Assembly (NCBI RefSeq): GCF_963853665.1
Contig: NZ_OY970459.1
Location: 4,650,001 to 4,714,000 of the forward strand
DNA from: Mycobacterium decipiens
GTDB lineage: Bacteria > Actinomycetota > Actinomycetes > Mycobacteriales > Mycobacteriaceae
DNA length: 64,000 nucleotides
Reading direction: 5' to 3'
Below the pieces are notes generated by a model. It did not search any database. It was not told the DNA's origin and was given only the letters and a program-made list of their open reading frames with translations. A program made the translations under genes and the position numbers. Shown one piece after another: positions 26,197-38,200 of the stretch. Each line of letters begins with the position of its first letter. The first letter of the stretch is position 1.

Positions 26197-29100
26197 TCAG
26201 TCTAGCATGCTATTGTCTGTTAGCCAGTTCAAAATACGCAAGGCTACAGTAGCCGGCTCCAACGCAAGTGGGGATTCAACAGCGACCTCTAGGTTATCCC
26301 TAATTTGAGGAGCAAGGATTAGCGAGCGTTCTTCATTGAACTCGGATTCGGAGTGCAGGCTAAAGTCCAGATACCGCCCATAAGCGATTAGATCTTGCTC
26401 ACTGCGGAGATGCGTGGAGATCGCTGCGATCGCAAACGGATCCTTGCTAATGCCCAGAGTGTCTGCGGTTACTATCGGCGTTATGGCCACCATTGCGGGT
26501 TGGCCTTTTGTTACGGCGGTCGACGTGGCGTCCATCAACTGAAGTACTTGTATTGCTGGTATACAAGTGATTCCGTGCCCGACGATCACGACCGGCCGAC
26601 CGCACGAGTCGTTTAGCCGCAACGCGTCGATGATTGCTTTTCCAGATTCTTGCGCCGATACCGGTAGCATTGTTCCCGAGAACCCCGGCGCCAGTACTTC
26701 GACTACCTCAACACTTTCCGGTAGGCCATAGGCAAAACGCTTGTATTGCCCTTGGAATTCGGAAATGCATACCAAACGTAGCGTCGCATTTGTTGCCTGC
26801 CTTAGGACTGTCACCTGTGGATTTCTAAAGGATTCGAAATGAGGGGCAAGTGAAGAGCCCAGGCCGGATACCGCAATAATCACCTCCACGAGCGTCAAGC
26901 GTTGATCAGCGTCATAGACAGCCTTAAGCAGCTGGCCGATGGGTCCCAAAACAGCGGTGTCGCCGACGAGTTGAGTGTTGAGGTAGTGGGCGATTGCGCT
27001 GGGGGTGGGGTGGTCAAAAATGAGGGTTGCGGGCAGGGTAAGACCGGTGTGACGGGTGAGGCTGTTGCGCAATTCCAGGGCGCTTAGTGAGTCGACACCG
27101 AGGTCTTTGAACGCCAGGTCAGGATCGAGGGCGGTGGGGTCGGGGTGGGCAAGTACGGTGGCGGTGACACTGGTGGCCAGGGCGGTTAGGGTGGCGAGTT
27201 GTTGTTGCGGGGTTTGGCCGGCCAGTTGGGCGGTGAGGGTGTCGATGCTGGTGGTGGCCGCTTGCCGGCGGGCGGTGGTGAGTGCGGACAGGATCGGCGG
27301 TAGGGCACCTTGCCGGGCTTGGCGGGCCAGGGCGTGGGTGTTGAGGGGAGCGGGAATCAGGTGAGGTTGTTGGGAGGTGAGCGCGGCGTCGAATAGGGCG
27401 AGGCCGTGTTCGGTGGTGATCGGGATCAGGTTGCGGATCAGGCGGGCTTGATCCACAGCGTCGAGGTGGGCGGCTATCCCAGCGTTCTGCCAGTAGCCCC
27501 AGGCCAGACTGGTGGCGGGTAGGCGGTGGTCGCGGCGGTGATGGGCTAACGCATCGAGGAAGGCGTTCGCGGCGGCATAGTTGGCTTGGCCAGGGGCCCC
27601 TAATATTCCCGCCGCCGAGGAGAACACCACGAACGCCTCGAGGTCGGCATCGGTGGTTAGTTGATGCAGATGCCAAGCGGTGTCGGCCTTAGCGGTCAAT
27701 ACCGTGTCGAGTTGGTTCGGGGTCAGCTCAGTGAGCACTGCGTCGTCCAGGACTCCGGCGGTGTGGATGACCACCCGTAGCGGGTGTTGAGGCGGGATGC
27801 TGGCTAGGAGCGCAGCGAGTTGGGTGGGGTCGCTGGCGTCGCAAGCGGTAATGCTGACTTGGGCGCCGAGTTGGGCGAGTCGTTGGGAAAGCTGGTCGGC
27901 TCCCGGCGCGTGTAGGCCGCTGCGCGAGACCAGCAGCAGATGCCGCGCCCCGTACCGGGTGACCAAGTGTTCGGCGAACACCGCGCCCAACATGCCGGTG
28001 CCACCGGTGATCAACACCGTGCCTGCCGGATCGAATACCACGGGGGGTGAGGTGATCTCAGGTGGGGTGGGGGTGAGTCGGGGGGTGTGGGGGGTGCCGT
28101 CGCGTAGGGCGAGTTGGGGTTCGGTGGGTGGTGAGGTGGGGTTGGTCAGGGTGGTTAGGAGGTGGGTCAGGGTTTGGGTGGTGGTGGGGGTGGTGTCGAT
28201 GTCGATGAGGGTGATGCGGTTGGGGTGTTCGTTTTGGGTGGTGTGGATCAGGGCGGCGGCGGCGGCCTGGGCTGGGTCGGGGGCCAGGTCATGGGGGCTG
28301 GTGGTGACGGCGTGGCGGGTCAGGACCACCAGACGGGCCTCGAGGGTGTCGGGGCGGGCCAGCCAGGTTTGCAGCCCGGTCAGGGTGTGCCGGGTCAGGG
28401 TATGCACCCGGTGCAGGAGATCACCGTCGGCTGGCTGGGTGGCGAGGTCCCAGACCACCAAGGATGGACAAGACGGCAACGCAGTCAAATCCGGGTAAAC
28501 ACAGCCTTGACCCAAATCCAAGCCAAGACCCTCGGGTTGAGAACCAATCAACGCCCAGGGCGCCAACACCCCCGCAGCGGGAAAACCATCGGCGGGTAGT
28601 GGGGGCCAGGTCACTTCGAATAGGCCCTCCCCCGTTTTGCTTGTTGGGGGTTGGAGTAAGTCGGTGTCGGGTAGTGCCCGCACGGTGATCGCGTCGATGG
28701 TGATCACCGGGGCGCCAGCGGGATCGGTGGCGTATAGCTCGAATGTGTGGGGTCCGATGGGGGTGAGTTGAACACGCAACCGGCTGGCGCCGGTCGCGTA
28801 CAGGTTGACCCCAGCCAACTTACCCGGCAACTGTGGCCCTGAATTGGTGTTGGTGTCTGCTAGCGCGGCGGCCAAGGGGTGTAGGGCGGCGTCGAGTAGG
28901 GCGGGGTGGATACCGTAGCCGTCGGTGTCGACATCGGCGGGTAGGGCGACTTCGGCGCAGATAATGTCGGCATCGGTCGGGTCGTTGCCGAGACTGTGCA
29001 GTGCGCAGAACGCGCCGCTGTAGCGCAGGCCGTGGTGGGCAAGCTCCTCATAGAAGCCGTTGTGATCAACGGGAGTAAGGACCTGCCCTCCAGGTATGGC

Positions 29101-32100
29101 CCTGGCCGGCGGTGCGGTGGATGGCGGGTTGCTCAGTGTGCCGGTGGCGTGCAGCACCCAGGTGCTGCGCTGGTGTGGATGCTCACCGGTGCGGGCATGC
29201 ACGCTAAAAGCCCGCCGACCGTCAGGGTCTGCGGCGGCCACACTGATCTGCAGATCGGTGGCGACATCGGCGGCAAGCACGAGCGGGGCCGCTAACACCA
29301 ACTCGTCGATGACCGGGCAACCGGTGTGTTCACCGGCGTGCAGGACCAGGTCAATAAACCCCGTCGCCGGCAACACCACCGTATCGCCGACTTGATGGCC
29401 CGCCAGCCAGCGGTGAACACTGCCCGACAGTCGCCCACTGAGCACAATCTGGTCCTGATCAGCCAGTTCGGTGACCGCCCCCAACAAGGGATGCTCAGGC
29501 CGATCAAGCCCGGCAGCGCCGACATCCACCCGAGCGGCGGGGTCTACCCAGTAACGGCGGTGCTGGAAGGCATACGTGGGCAACCCCACCACCCGCGCCC
29601 CGGGATACAACGCCGCCCACGAAGGACTATGACCATGAACATGTAAACCCGCCAGCGCGCCGGCCACCATATCCACATCACAACGGTCCCGACGCAACGT
29701 CGTCACCACCGCCGACCCGACGCAGTCGGCCACCGTGTCGGTGATCGCGGCGGCCAGCACCGGATGCGGAGACAACTCCACAAACACCCGCTCACCCCCC
29801 GCCAACAACCCCGCCACACCGTCATAAAACCGCACCGGCTCCCGCAAATGCCGCGCCCAATAGCGAGCCGACGTGAGTTGCTCAATAGTGGCAAGTGACC
29901 CCGTCAAATTGGACACGATAGGCACACTGGGCGGACGAAAACTCAACCGATCGGCGATCGCCTCGAGCTCCGCCAACACCGGATCCATAGCCGGCGAATG
30001 AAAAGCATGACTAACCCTCAACAACGTGGCCTGAAAATTAGCCGCGCTGCAGTACTCACGCAAACCGTCGAGTTGTTCGGCAGGGCCCGCCACCACCACC
30101 GACGTGGGCCCATTAACCGCGGCAACCACCACCGCAGGGTGATCCCTCAGCAACGCCACCGCATCGGGCTCGGTCGCCGATATGGCCATCATCGCTCCAG
30201 GCACACAGCCCTGCATCAACCGGCCCCGCGCGCACACCAACACCGCAGCCTCTTCCAGCGAAAACACCCCAGCCACATATGCCGCGGTCAATTCCCCCAC
30301 CGAATGACCCAGCAAATAGTCAGGACTCAGACCCGCCTGGGTCAACACCGCATGCATCGCCACACCGAAAGCAAACAATGCCGGCTGCGCGTAAGCAGTT
30401 TGCTGCAGCAACTCAGCGTTAACCGTACCCGGCTCAGCGAACACCACATCACGCAACGGAACGTCCAGATGACCGTCCACCACCGCGCACACCTCATCAA
30501 AAGCCGCAGCGAAACCACCATGACGGCGATAAAGCTCCGCACCCATGCCGGGATACTGCCCACCCTGACCCGGCAAAACAAACACCGTCTTACCCGCCTG
30601 ACCCAGCCGGTAATGGTGACCAAACACACCCGGGTGAGATTGACCAACAGCCAACGCGCGCAACCCCGCCAAAAGGTCATCACGGGCATTGTCAGTGTCC
30701 ACGGGCACGGTCACAGCCGCGCGGTAAGAATGATGAGCACGAGTGGTAGCCAAACTATAAGCCAGATCAGTCAAATCCACATCCGGACGATCAACCAAAT
30801 ACTGATACAACCGCTCAGCCTGAGCACCCAACGCCACAGAAGACCGCGCCGAGAGCGGCCAAACTAATAGGCAGTGGTCACCAAGGGGGGAATGGCCATT
30901 AGCAGGAGCAGCAGAAGCTTGCTGCACGATCAAATGCGCATTGGTGCCACTAATCCCAAAAGACGAAATCCCAGCCGTACGCGCACGACCAGTATCCGGC
31001 CACGGCATCGCTTCGGTGAGCAACCGCACCGCCCCCGCCGACCAATCAATATGCGGACTCGGCGCATCAACATGCAGCGTGGGAGGTAACACAGCGTGGT
31101 TAATGGCCTGAACCATTTTGATCAGCCCAGCCACCCCAGCCGCAGCCTGAGTATGCCCCATATTCGACTTCACCGAACCCAACCACACCGGTCGATCCTG
31201 CCCACGCCCACTGCCATAGGTAGCTAACAGAGCATGCGCCTCAATCGGATCACCCAATGTCGTGCCCGTACCATGAGCCTCCACCACATCCACATCAGCC
31301 ACCCCCAACCCCGCGGCGGCCAACGCCGAACGGATAACACGTTCCTGAGCGGGCCCATTAGGCGCGGTCAACCCATTAGACGCACCATCCTGATTGACCG
31401 CGCTACCACGAATCACCGCCAACACCGAATGCCCAAGCCGCTGAGCATCACTCAGGCGCTCCAACACCACCACCCCAGCACCCTCCGCTAACACCGTGCC
31501 GTCAGCCGCGGCCGCGAATGACTTACACCGCCCATCGAAAGCTAGGCCGCGTTGCCGGGAAAACTCGGTGAAGATCATCGGGGTAGTCATGATCGTGACC
31601 CCACCAGCCAGGGCCAGACTGGACTCACCATTGCGCAAGGACTGACACGCCAGATGCGTAGCCACCAACGCCGACGAACACGCGGTATCGACCGTCACCG
31701 CCGGTCCTTCAAAACCGAACACATAAGCCACCCGCCCCGAGACCACACTGGTAGCCCCACCCGTCATCGCCAAACCCTCGCTACTGTCGGAACCGCTATC
31801 GCCGTAGTACTGCGCATAGGTTCCGGCGAACACTCCGGTGTTGGAGCCCGCTAAGGCGTTCGGGTCGATGCTGGCGTTTTCTAACGCTTCCCAACACACT
31901 TCCAACAACACCCGTTGTTGGGGGTCCATGGCGGTGGCTTCTCGGGCGGAGATCCCGAAAAACTCGGCGTCAAATGCGGCCATGTCCGCTAAAAACCCGC
32001 CGTGGTGGGCATAGGTCTTGCCCACCGCGTCAGGATCGGGGTCGAACAATTCCGCTAGACCCCAACCCCGATCGGCGGGAAACTCACTAGTCACATCGGC

Positions 32101-32289
32101 CCCGCTGGACACGACATCCCACAGCGCTTCGGCAGAGTCGATACCGCCGGGGAAACGACACGCCATTCCCACTACCGCAATCGGCTCATGAACTCGGGTA
32201 AGTAGAGCCTGGTTCTGTAGCTTCAATCGCTCAATTTGAGCTATAGCCGTTCGAAGGCCTTCCGTTGCCCTGTCAAGTTCAGTGGCCAT
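26197..32289 (-). CDS. PKS-D: type I polyketide synthase, KS-AT-DH-KR-ACP-TE-like (terminal module)
   Basis: A 2030-residue terminal module. N-terminal docking helix [22 protein letters not shown] with [13 protein letters not shown] (near 31670), [11 protein letters not shown] and [13 protein letters not shown] of malonyl type (GHSVGE and SHAFH); DH with [10 protein letters not shown] and LLDAALH; KR with [16 protein letters not shown] (B-type), and intact Ser and Tyr ([15 protein letters not shown]); [14 protein letters not shown]; then about 240 residues of a thioesterase-like domain (26200-26920). The TE nucleophile motif reads VGHGITC, Gly in place of Ser (codon 26572-26574), and no His is left in the usual C-terminal position. 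I chose ATG 32289, with AGGGAG 9 bp before it; ATG 32307 is possible. It overlaps PKS-C by 11 bp. No ER. 28063-31466 is nearly identical to module 1 of PKS-C. Confidence 0.93.
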   Translation of the reverse strand: MATELDRATEGLRTAIAQIERLKLQNQALLTRVHEPIAVVGMACRFPGGIDSAEALWDVVSSGADVTSEFPADRGWGLAELFDPDPDAVGKTYAHHGGFLADMAAFDAEFFGISAREATAMDPQQRVLLEVCWEALENASIDPNALAGSNTGVFAGTYAQYYGDSGSDSSEGLAMTGGATSVVSGRVAYVFGFEGPAVTVDTACSSALVATHLACQSLRNGESSLALAGGVTIMTTPMIFTEFSRQRGLAFDGRCKSFAAAADGTVLAEGAGVVVLERLSDAQRLGHSVLAVIRGSAVNQDGASNGLTAPNGPAQERVIRSALAAAGLGVADVDVVEAHGTGTTLGDPIEAHALLATYGSGRGQDRPVWLGSVKSNMGHTQAAAGVAGLIKMVQAINHAVLPPTLHVDAPSPHIDWSAGAVRLLTEAMPWPDTGRARTAGISSFGISGTNAHLIVQQASAAPANGHSPLGDHCLLVWPLSARSSVALGAQAERLYQYLVDRPDVDLTDLAYSLATTRAHHSYRAAVTVPVDTDNARDDLLAGLRALAVGQSHPGVFGHHYRLGQAGKTVFVLPGQGGQYPGMGAELYRRHGGFAAAFDEVCAVVDGHLDVPLRDVVFAEPGTVNAELLQQTAYAQPALFAFGVAMHAVLTQAGLSPDYLLGHSVGELTAAYVAGVFSLEEAAVLVCARGRLMQGCVPGAMMAISATEPDAVALLRDHPAVVVAAVNGPTSVVVAGPAEQLDGLREYCSAANFQATLLRVSHAFHSPAMDPVLAELEAIADRLSFRPPSVPIVSNLTGSLATIEQLTSARYWARHLREPVRFYDGVAGLLAGGERVFVELSPHPVLAAAITDTVADCVGSAVVTTLRRDRCDVDMVAGALAGLHVHGHSPSWAALYPGARVVGLPTYAFQHRRYWVDPAARVDVGAAGLDRPEHPLLGAVTELADQDQIVLSGRLSGSVHRWLAGHQVGDTVVLPATGFIDLVLHAGEHTGCPVIDELVLAAPLVLAADVATDLQISVAAADPDGRRAFSVHARTGEHPHQRSTWVLHATGTLSNPPSTAPPARAIPGGQVLTPVDHNGFYEELAHHGLRYSGAFCALHSLGNDPTDADIICAEVALPADVDTDGYGIHPALLDAALHPLAAALADTNTNSGPQLPGKLAGVNLYATGASRLRVQLTPIGPHTFELYATDPAGAPVITIDAITVRALPDTDLLQPPTSKTGEGLFEVTWPPLPADGFPAAGVLAPWALIGSQPEGLGLDLGQGCVYPDLTALPSCPSLVVWDLATQPADGDLLHRVHTLTRHTLTGLQTWLARPDTLEARLVVLTRHAVTTSPHDLAPDPAQAAAAALIHTTQNEHPNRITLIDIDTTPTTTQTLTHLLTTLTNPTSPPTEPQLALRDGTPHTPRLTPTPPEITSPPVVFDPAGTVLITGGTGMLGAVFAEHLVTRYGARHLLLVSRSGLHAPGADQLSQRLAQLGAQVSITACDASDPTQLAALLASIPPQHPLRVVIHTAGVLDDAVLTELTPNQLDTVLTAKADTAWHLHQLTTDADLEAFVVFSSAAGILGAPGQANYAAANAFLDALAHHRRDHRLPATSLAWGYWQNAGIAAHLDAVDQARLIRNLIPITTEHGLALFDAALTSQQPHLIPAPLNTHALARQARQGALPPILSALTTARRQAATTSIDTLTAQLAGQTPQQQLATLTALATSVTATVLAHPDPTALDPDLAFKDLGVDSLSALELRNSLTRHTGLTLPATLIFDHPTPSAIAHYLNTQLVGDTAVLGPIGQLLKAVYDADQRLTLVEVIIAVSGLGSSLAPHFESFRNPQVTVLRQATNATLRLVCISEFQGQYKRFAYGLPESVEVVEVLAPGFSGTMLPVSAQESGKAIIDALRLNDSCGRPVVIVGHGITCIPAIQVLQLMDATSTAVTKGQPAMVAITPIVTADTLGISKDPFAIAAISTHLRSEQDLIAYGRYLDFSLHSESEFNEERSLILAPQIRDNLEVAVESPLALEPATVALRILNWLTDNSMLD
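28063..31466 (-). repeat. 3.4-kb near-identical block, PKS-D copy
   Basis: Matches 44564-47967 at a constant offset of 16501. I see one substitution (28669) and a cluster of about six near 28816-28824; the rest appears identical where compared. It covers the C-terminal half of KS, all of AT and DH, and the linker up to KR. The match ends exactly where the ER of PKS-C module 1 begins. Confidence 0.9.
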
Positions 32290-35200
32290 TTTTGTATTCT
32301 CCCTCATGGTCGCCTAAAGCGATTAGAAGTTCATCAAGATTCATCGTAGCCACATGATTCTGTTTATCGTTGGCGTGCGCGGAATGGTCACTGTCCGCTA
32401 TCTCGCGGAGCATGTTGAGAACACCGGATCGTATAAGTTGTTTTGCTGGGATTGTTTCGATGAGGCGGTGCATTTCAATCTCTTCCGGGTCCTGGACCCG
32501 ACTAGTAATGCCGTTTCCAGACAACTCGACGTCTAGGTATTGGGCGATGGCGCTGGGGGTGGGGTGATCAAAGACCAAGGTGGCGGGTAGGGATAAGCCC
32601 GTGTCTCGCGTCAAAGTGTTGCGTAGTTCTAGAGCGCTTAGTGAGTCAATGCCGAGGTCTTTGAACGGTAGGTCGGGCTCGAGTGTGGCCGGGTCGGGGT
32701 GAGCCAACACCGCGGCGGTTGCGACAGTGACCAACTTGGTCAAGGTGGCCAGCTGTTGCTCCGGGGTTTGGTTGGCCAGTTGGGCGGTCAACGTCTCCAC
32801 ACTGCCGACGGTGGCGCGTCGGCGGGTGGTGGTTAACGAGGACAGGATTGCGGGTAAGGCGCCCTGACGGGCGTGGCGGGCTAATGCGTGAGTGTTCAAC
32901 GGGGCGGGAACAAGGTTGGGTTGTCGGCAGGCCAGGGCAGCGTCGAACAAGGCCAGGCCGTGTTCGGTGGTGATCGGGATCAGGTGGTTGCGGGTGAAGC
33001 GGGCCTGGCTCACGGTATCGACGTGAGCTGCTATCCCAGGGGTTTGCCAGTAGCCCCAGGCCAGGCTGGTAGCGGGCAAGCCATGGTGGTGGCGGTGGTG
33101 GGCTAGTGCGTCGAGGAAAGCGTTGGCCGCCGCGTAGTTGGCTAGCCCGGGGGCACCTAGCACCGCGGCTGCCGCGGAGAACACAACGAAGGCGTCGAGC
33201 TTGATGTCGGCAGTTAGGTGATGTAGGTGCCAGGCGGTGTCGGCTTTCGCGGTTAACACCGTGTCGAGTTGCTCACCGGTGAGTTCGGTGACCACTGCGT
33301 CGTCGATGACGGCAGCGGTGTGGATTATCGCGCGTAGCGGGTGTTCGGTGGTGATGTTGGCCAACACTGCGGCGAGCGCAGTGGGGTTGCTGGTGTCGCA
33401 GGCGGTAATGCTGACTTGGGCGCCGAGTTGGGCGAGCCGTTGGTGAAGCTCGCCGGCTCCTGGGGCGTCTGGGCCACTGCGGGAGACCAGTACCAGATGC
33501 CGTACGCCGTAGTTGGTGACTACGTGCTCAGCAAAAACACCACCCAACATTCCGGTACCCCCGGTAATTAACACGGTGCCCTCGGGATCGAGCACGACGG
33601 GAGGCGAGATGGTGTCGGGCGCCGTAGGAGTCAGTCGGGGTCTGTAGCCGACACCCTGGCGGAGGGCCAGTTGAGGCTCGGTGTCGGCGCCCCGGGTTGG
33701 ATTTGTCAGGGTGGTTAAGACGTTGGCTAGGGCGTGGCCGGTGGTTGGGGTGGTGTCAACATCGATCGTGGTGATGCGGCCTGGGTGTTCGTTTTGAGCG
33801 CTGTGCACGAGTGCCCAGGTTGCGGCGTGGGCAAGGTCGGGAGAGTGGTCATCGGGGCTGGTGGTGACCGCGTGCCGGGTCAGGATCACCAGATGGGTAC
33901 GGGTGGTGTCGGGCCGGGTCAGCCAGGTTTGCAGCCCGCCGAGGGTATGACGGGTCAGGGCATGCACGTGCTGCAAAGGGCCGTCGGTATCGCCCTCGGC
34001 CGCCGGTGAGGTGAAATCTGGGCCTGGGGTGAGGTCCCAGATCACCAAGGGTGGGCAGGGCTGTATTGCGGCTAGATCGGTGTAGACCGTGCATTGGCTC
34101 GATTGACCCAAAGTGGAGGCAAGGTCGTCGGGGTGGGAGCTGACCAGCGCCCAAGGCGGTAACACTGCCGGAGTGGGGAATGTATCGGCGGGTAGTGCGG
34201 GCCAGGTCAGCTCGAACAACCCTTGGCGCGAGACGCCGGCGGGTTGGAGACTGCCAATCTCGGGTAGTGCCCGCACGGTGATCGCGTCGATGGTGATCAC
34301 CGGCGCCCCGGCGGGATCTGCGGCATACAAGCTGAATGTGTCGGCGCCAGTCGCTGTGAGTTGGACGAGTAACCGACGAGCCGCGGTCGCGTGGAGGTTG
34401 ACCCCGGTAATCACGAACGGCATCCGTGGGGTTGCCGCGGCAGGATCATCGGCGCCGGTGTCTGCTAGCGCGGCGGCCAAGGGATGTAGGGCGGCGTCGA
34501 GTAGGGCGGGGTGGATACCGTAGCCGTCGGTGTCGACATCGGCGGGTAGGGCGACTTCGGCGCAGATAATGTCGGCATCGGTCGGGTCGTTGCCGAGACT
34601 GTGCAGTGCGCAGAACGCGCCGCTGTAGCGCAGGCCGTGGTGGGCAAGCTCCTCATAGAAGCCGTTGTGATCAACGGGAGTAAGGACCTGCCCTCCAGGT
34701 ATGGCCCTGGCCGGCGGTGCGGTGGATGGCGGGTTGCTCAGTGTGCCGGTGGCGTGCAGCACCCAGGTGCTGCGCTGGTGTGGATGCTCACCGGTGCGGG
34801 CATGCACGCTAAAAGCCCGCCGACCGTCAGGGTCTGCGGCGGCCACACTGATCTGCAGATCGGTGGCGACATCGGCGGCAAGCACGAGCGGGGCCGCTAA
34901 CACCAACTCGTCGATGACCGGGCAACCGGTGTGTTCACCGGCGTGCAGGACCAGGTCAATAAACCCCGTCGCCGGCAACACCACCGTATCGCCGACTTGA
35001 TGGCCCGCCAGCCAGCGGTGAACACTGCCCGACAGTCGCCCACTGAGCACAATCTGGTCCTGATCAGCCAGTTCGGTGACCGCCCCCAACAAGGGATGCT
35101 CAGGCCGATCAAGCCCGGCAGCGCCGACATCCACCCGAGCGGCGGGGTCTACCCAGTAACGGCGGTGCTGGAAGGCATACGTGGGCAACCCCACCACCCG

Positions 35201-38200
35201 CGCCCCGGGATACAACGCCGCCCACGAAGGACTATGACCATGAACATGTAAACCCGCCAGCGCGCCGGCCACCATATCCACATCACAACGGTCCCGACGC
35301 AACGTCGTCACCACCGCTGATTGGGTTGGCTGACCAGCATCCGCTAAAGCATCGGTTAGCGCCGGGGCCAGTACGGGGTGCGGCGACAATTCCACAAAAA
35401 CGCGCTCACCCTGGGCCAACAGTCCCGCGACACAGCTATAGAAGTCGACTGGCTCGCGTAGGTTGCGATACCAGTAGTCGGCGTCCATGTTGGTGGTATC
35501 GAGGGGGTGCTTCGATACTGCGCTGGCCACGGTGGAATACAGCGGGATGCGTGCCGGTTGGGGGTTGAGGTCAGCCAATTCGTGAAGCAGGTGTTCACGC
35601 AGGCGCTCGACGTGAGCGGAGTGCGAGGCGTAGTCCACCGCTATGGACCGTATCTGGATGCCGTCACGCTCGCAGGCGCCGATGAACTGCTCCACCGCGG
35701 CGGTATCGCCGCTGATGATGGTGTGCGCCGGGCCGTTGATCGCCGCGATGCTGATCTGCGTGTTCCATTGCTGCAGCAGTGGGCGCAGTTCGTCGGGGCT
35801 GAGCAGGACCGAAGCCATGGTTCCGGTACCGGCCAGCCGCGCCAGTGCCGCACTGCGTAAGGCCACCACCTTGGCGGCCTCGGCGAGGGTCAACGCCCCG
35901 GCGATATACCCGGCGGCGATTTCCCCTTGGGAATGCCCGATCACCACGTCAGGCGCAATCCCGTAGCCGCGTAGCGTTTCGGCCAGCGCGATCATCACCG
36001 CGAATAAGGCAGGTTGGATAACCTCTACCCGATCAAGACCGGGCGCGTCGGGATTCTGACAAAGCACATCACGCACAGACCAACCCGTGAAAGGCCGCAA
36101 CGCGGCATCACACTCATCAAGAGCGGCAGCAAAACCGGGGTGGTGACGATAAAGCTCAGCCCCCATCGCGGGATATTGACCACCCTGACCAGGGAAAACA
36201 AATACCGTCTTACCGGCCTGACCAGCCCGGCAATGGTGACGGGCCACGTATGGGTGGGGTTGGTCGGCGGCCAATGCCCGCAGCCCCGCCACAAGGTCTT
36301 GACCAGGGTTGGCGGTGTCCACAGACACCGTCACTGCCGCGCGGTAGGGATGATGAGTACGGGCGCTGGCCAAGCTGTAAGCCAGATCGGTGAGATCCAG
36401 ATCCTCGTGGTGCATCAGGTACTCGCTAAGGCGACCCGCTTGAGCGCTCAACGCTGCGGGAGTATGCGCTGAAACCGGCCAAATCCGTAATAGGGGCTGG
36501 TCAGAAGGCGGTAGGGGTTCCGGCTTGGCGACACTTGTCAACGACTCTGGGGGGGCTTGCTGCACAATCAGGTGTGCGTTGGTGCCGCTGACTCCAAAGG
36601 CCGAAACTGCCCCGGTACGTAGGTGAGCCGTCTCCGGCCAGGGCATTGCCTCGGTGAGCAACCGCACGGTGCCGGCCGACCAGTCGATGTGGGGGCTGGG
36701 CTGGTCGATGTGCAGGGTGGCAGGTAAGACAGCGTGGTTGAGGGCTTGGATCATTTTGATCAGCCCAGCAGCGCCGGCCGCGTGTTGGGTGTGACCGATG
36801 TTGGATTTGATTGATCCCAGCCACAGGGGATGGTCTGAGTGACGGTGGGCGCCGTAGGTGGCGATCAGAGCGCCGGCCTCGATGGGGTCACCGAGGGTGG
36901 TGCCGGTGCCGTGGGCCTCCACCACATCGACGTGATCGAATTGCAGGCCGGCGTTGGCGAGCGCTTGGGTGATGACGCGTTGTTGAGCGGGCCCATTCGG
37001 GGCGCTCAGTCCGTTAGACGCACCATCTTGGTTGACCGCTGATCCTGCGATCACGGCGAGCACGGGATGGTGATTGCGGCGTGCGTCGCCCAGACGTTCC
37101 AACACCAGGACTGCGGCACCCTCGCCCCAGCCGGTACCGTCGGCGGCGGCGGCGAACGCTTTACACCGCCCATCGGCAGCCAACCCACGCTGCCGGGCGA
37201 ACTCGATAAACGGCGTGGGTGTGGCCATGATCGTGACACCACCGGCAACAGCCAGACTGGATTCGCCGCTACGCAAGGACTGACACGCTAAATGGGTGGC
37301 AACCAACGACGACGAACACGCCGTATCCACCGTGATCGCTGGACCCTGCAACCCCAACACATAAGCCACCCGACCCGAGGCCACACTGGCGGAAGCGCCG
37401 GTTAACGCGTAACCCTCAACGCCGGAATGAGCAGTCACGTAGCTCTGCGCCCCGATCCCTACGAACACTCCGGTGTCAGAACCAGCCAATGCGCCCGGGT
37501 CGATCCCCGCGTTCTCCAACGCCTCCCAACACACCTCCAACAACACCCGCTGCTGAGGATCCATCGTGGTTGCTTCCCGCGCGGAGATCCCGAAAAACTC
37601 GGCATCAAAGCCGGCCACGTCCGCCACAAACCCGCCATAGCGGGTGTAGGTCTTGCCCACCGCGTCAGGATCAGGATCAAACAACCCCGCCACATCCCAA
37701 CCGCGATCCAGCGGAAACCCACTCATCACATCGATGCCATTGCTGACCACGTCCCACAAACCCGCAGCGGACTCGATACCGCCAGGCAAACGACACGCCA
37801 TCCCCACCACCGCCACCGGCTCATCCACACCGACCCGCGCCGGGGTAGCCGCCAGGGTCGGGCCGGCCACACCGCTAAGCAGGCCCACCAGATGCTGAGC
37901 GATCGCGGTAGGGGTGGGATGGTCAAACACCAGCGTCGCGGGCAACGTCAAACCGGTGTCCCGAGTCAAGGTGTTACGCAGCTCGAGCGCGCTCAGCGAA
38001 TCGATACCGAGGTCCTTAAAGGGCAGGTCGGGATCCAACTCAGCCGGGTCAGGATGAGCCAACACAGCGGCCGTCACGTTGGTCACCAACCCGATCAGCG
38101 TCGCCAACTGCTGCCGCGGGGCTTGCTTGGCTAGCTGTGCGGCGAGGTGGGAGATTTCTGCGGTGGCGGAAGTTCCGGCTGTCTGAGGTTGGGTTGTGCC

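Noticed and set aside
28080..28260. Possible CRISPR or microsatellite in the G/T-rich stretch of the PKS genes
   Set aside because: No regular repeat-spacer structure; it is the coding strand's Thr/Pro/Leu-rich linker before KR, present in PKS-C module 1 as well.
29998..30867. Long plus-strand open frame inside PKS-D, with an identical twin at 46499-47368
   Set aside because: It is antisense to conserved AT/KS sequence, is rich in Arg and His, and the twin is explained by the 3.4-kb DNA repeat.
37427..38134. 235-codon plus-strand frame within PKS-C
   Set aside because: Antisense to an intact KS and ACP region, with no family motif and an Arg/His/Gln-rich translation typical of a shadow frame.
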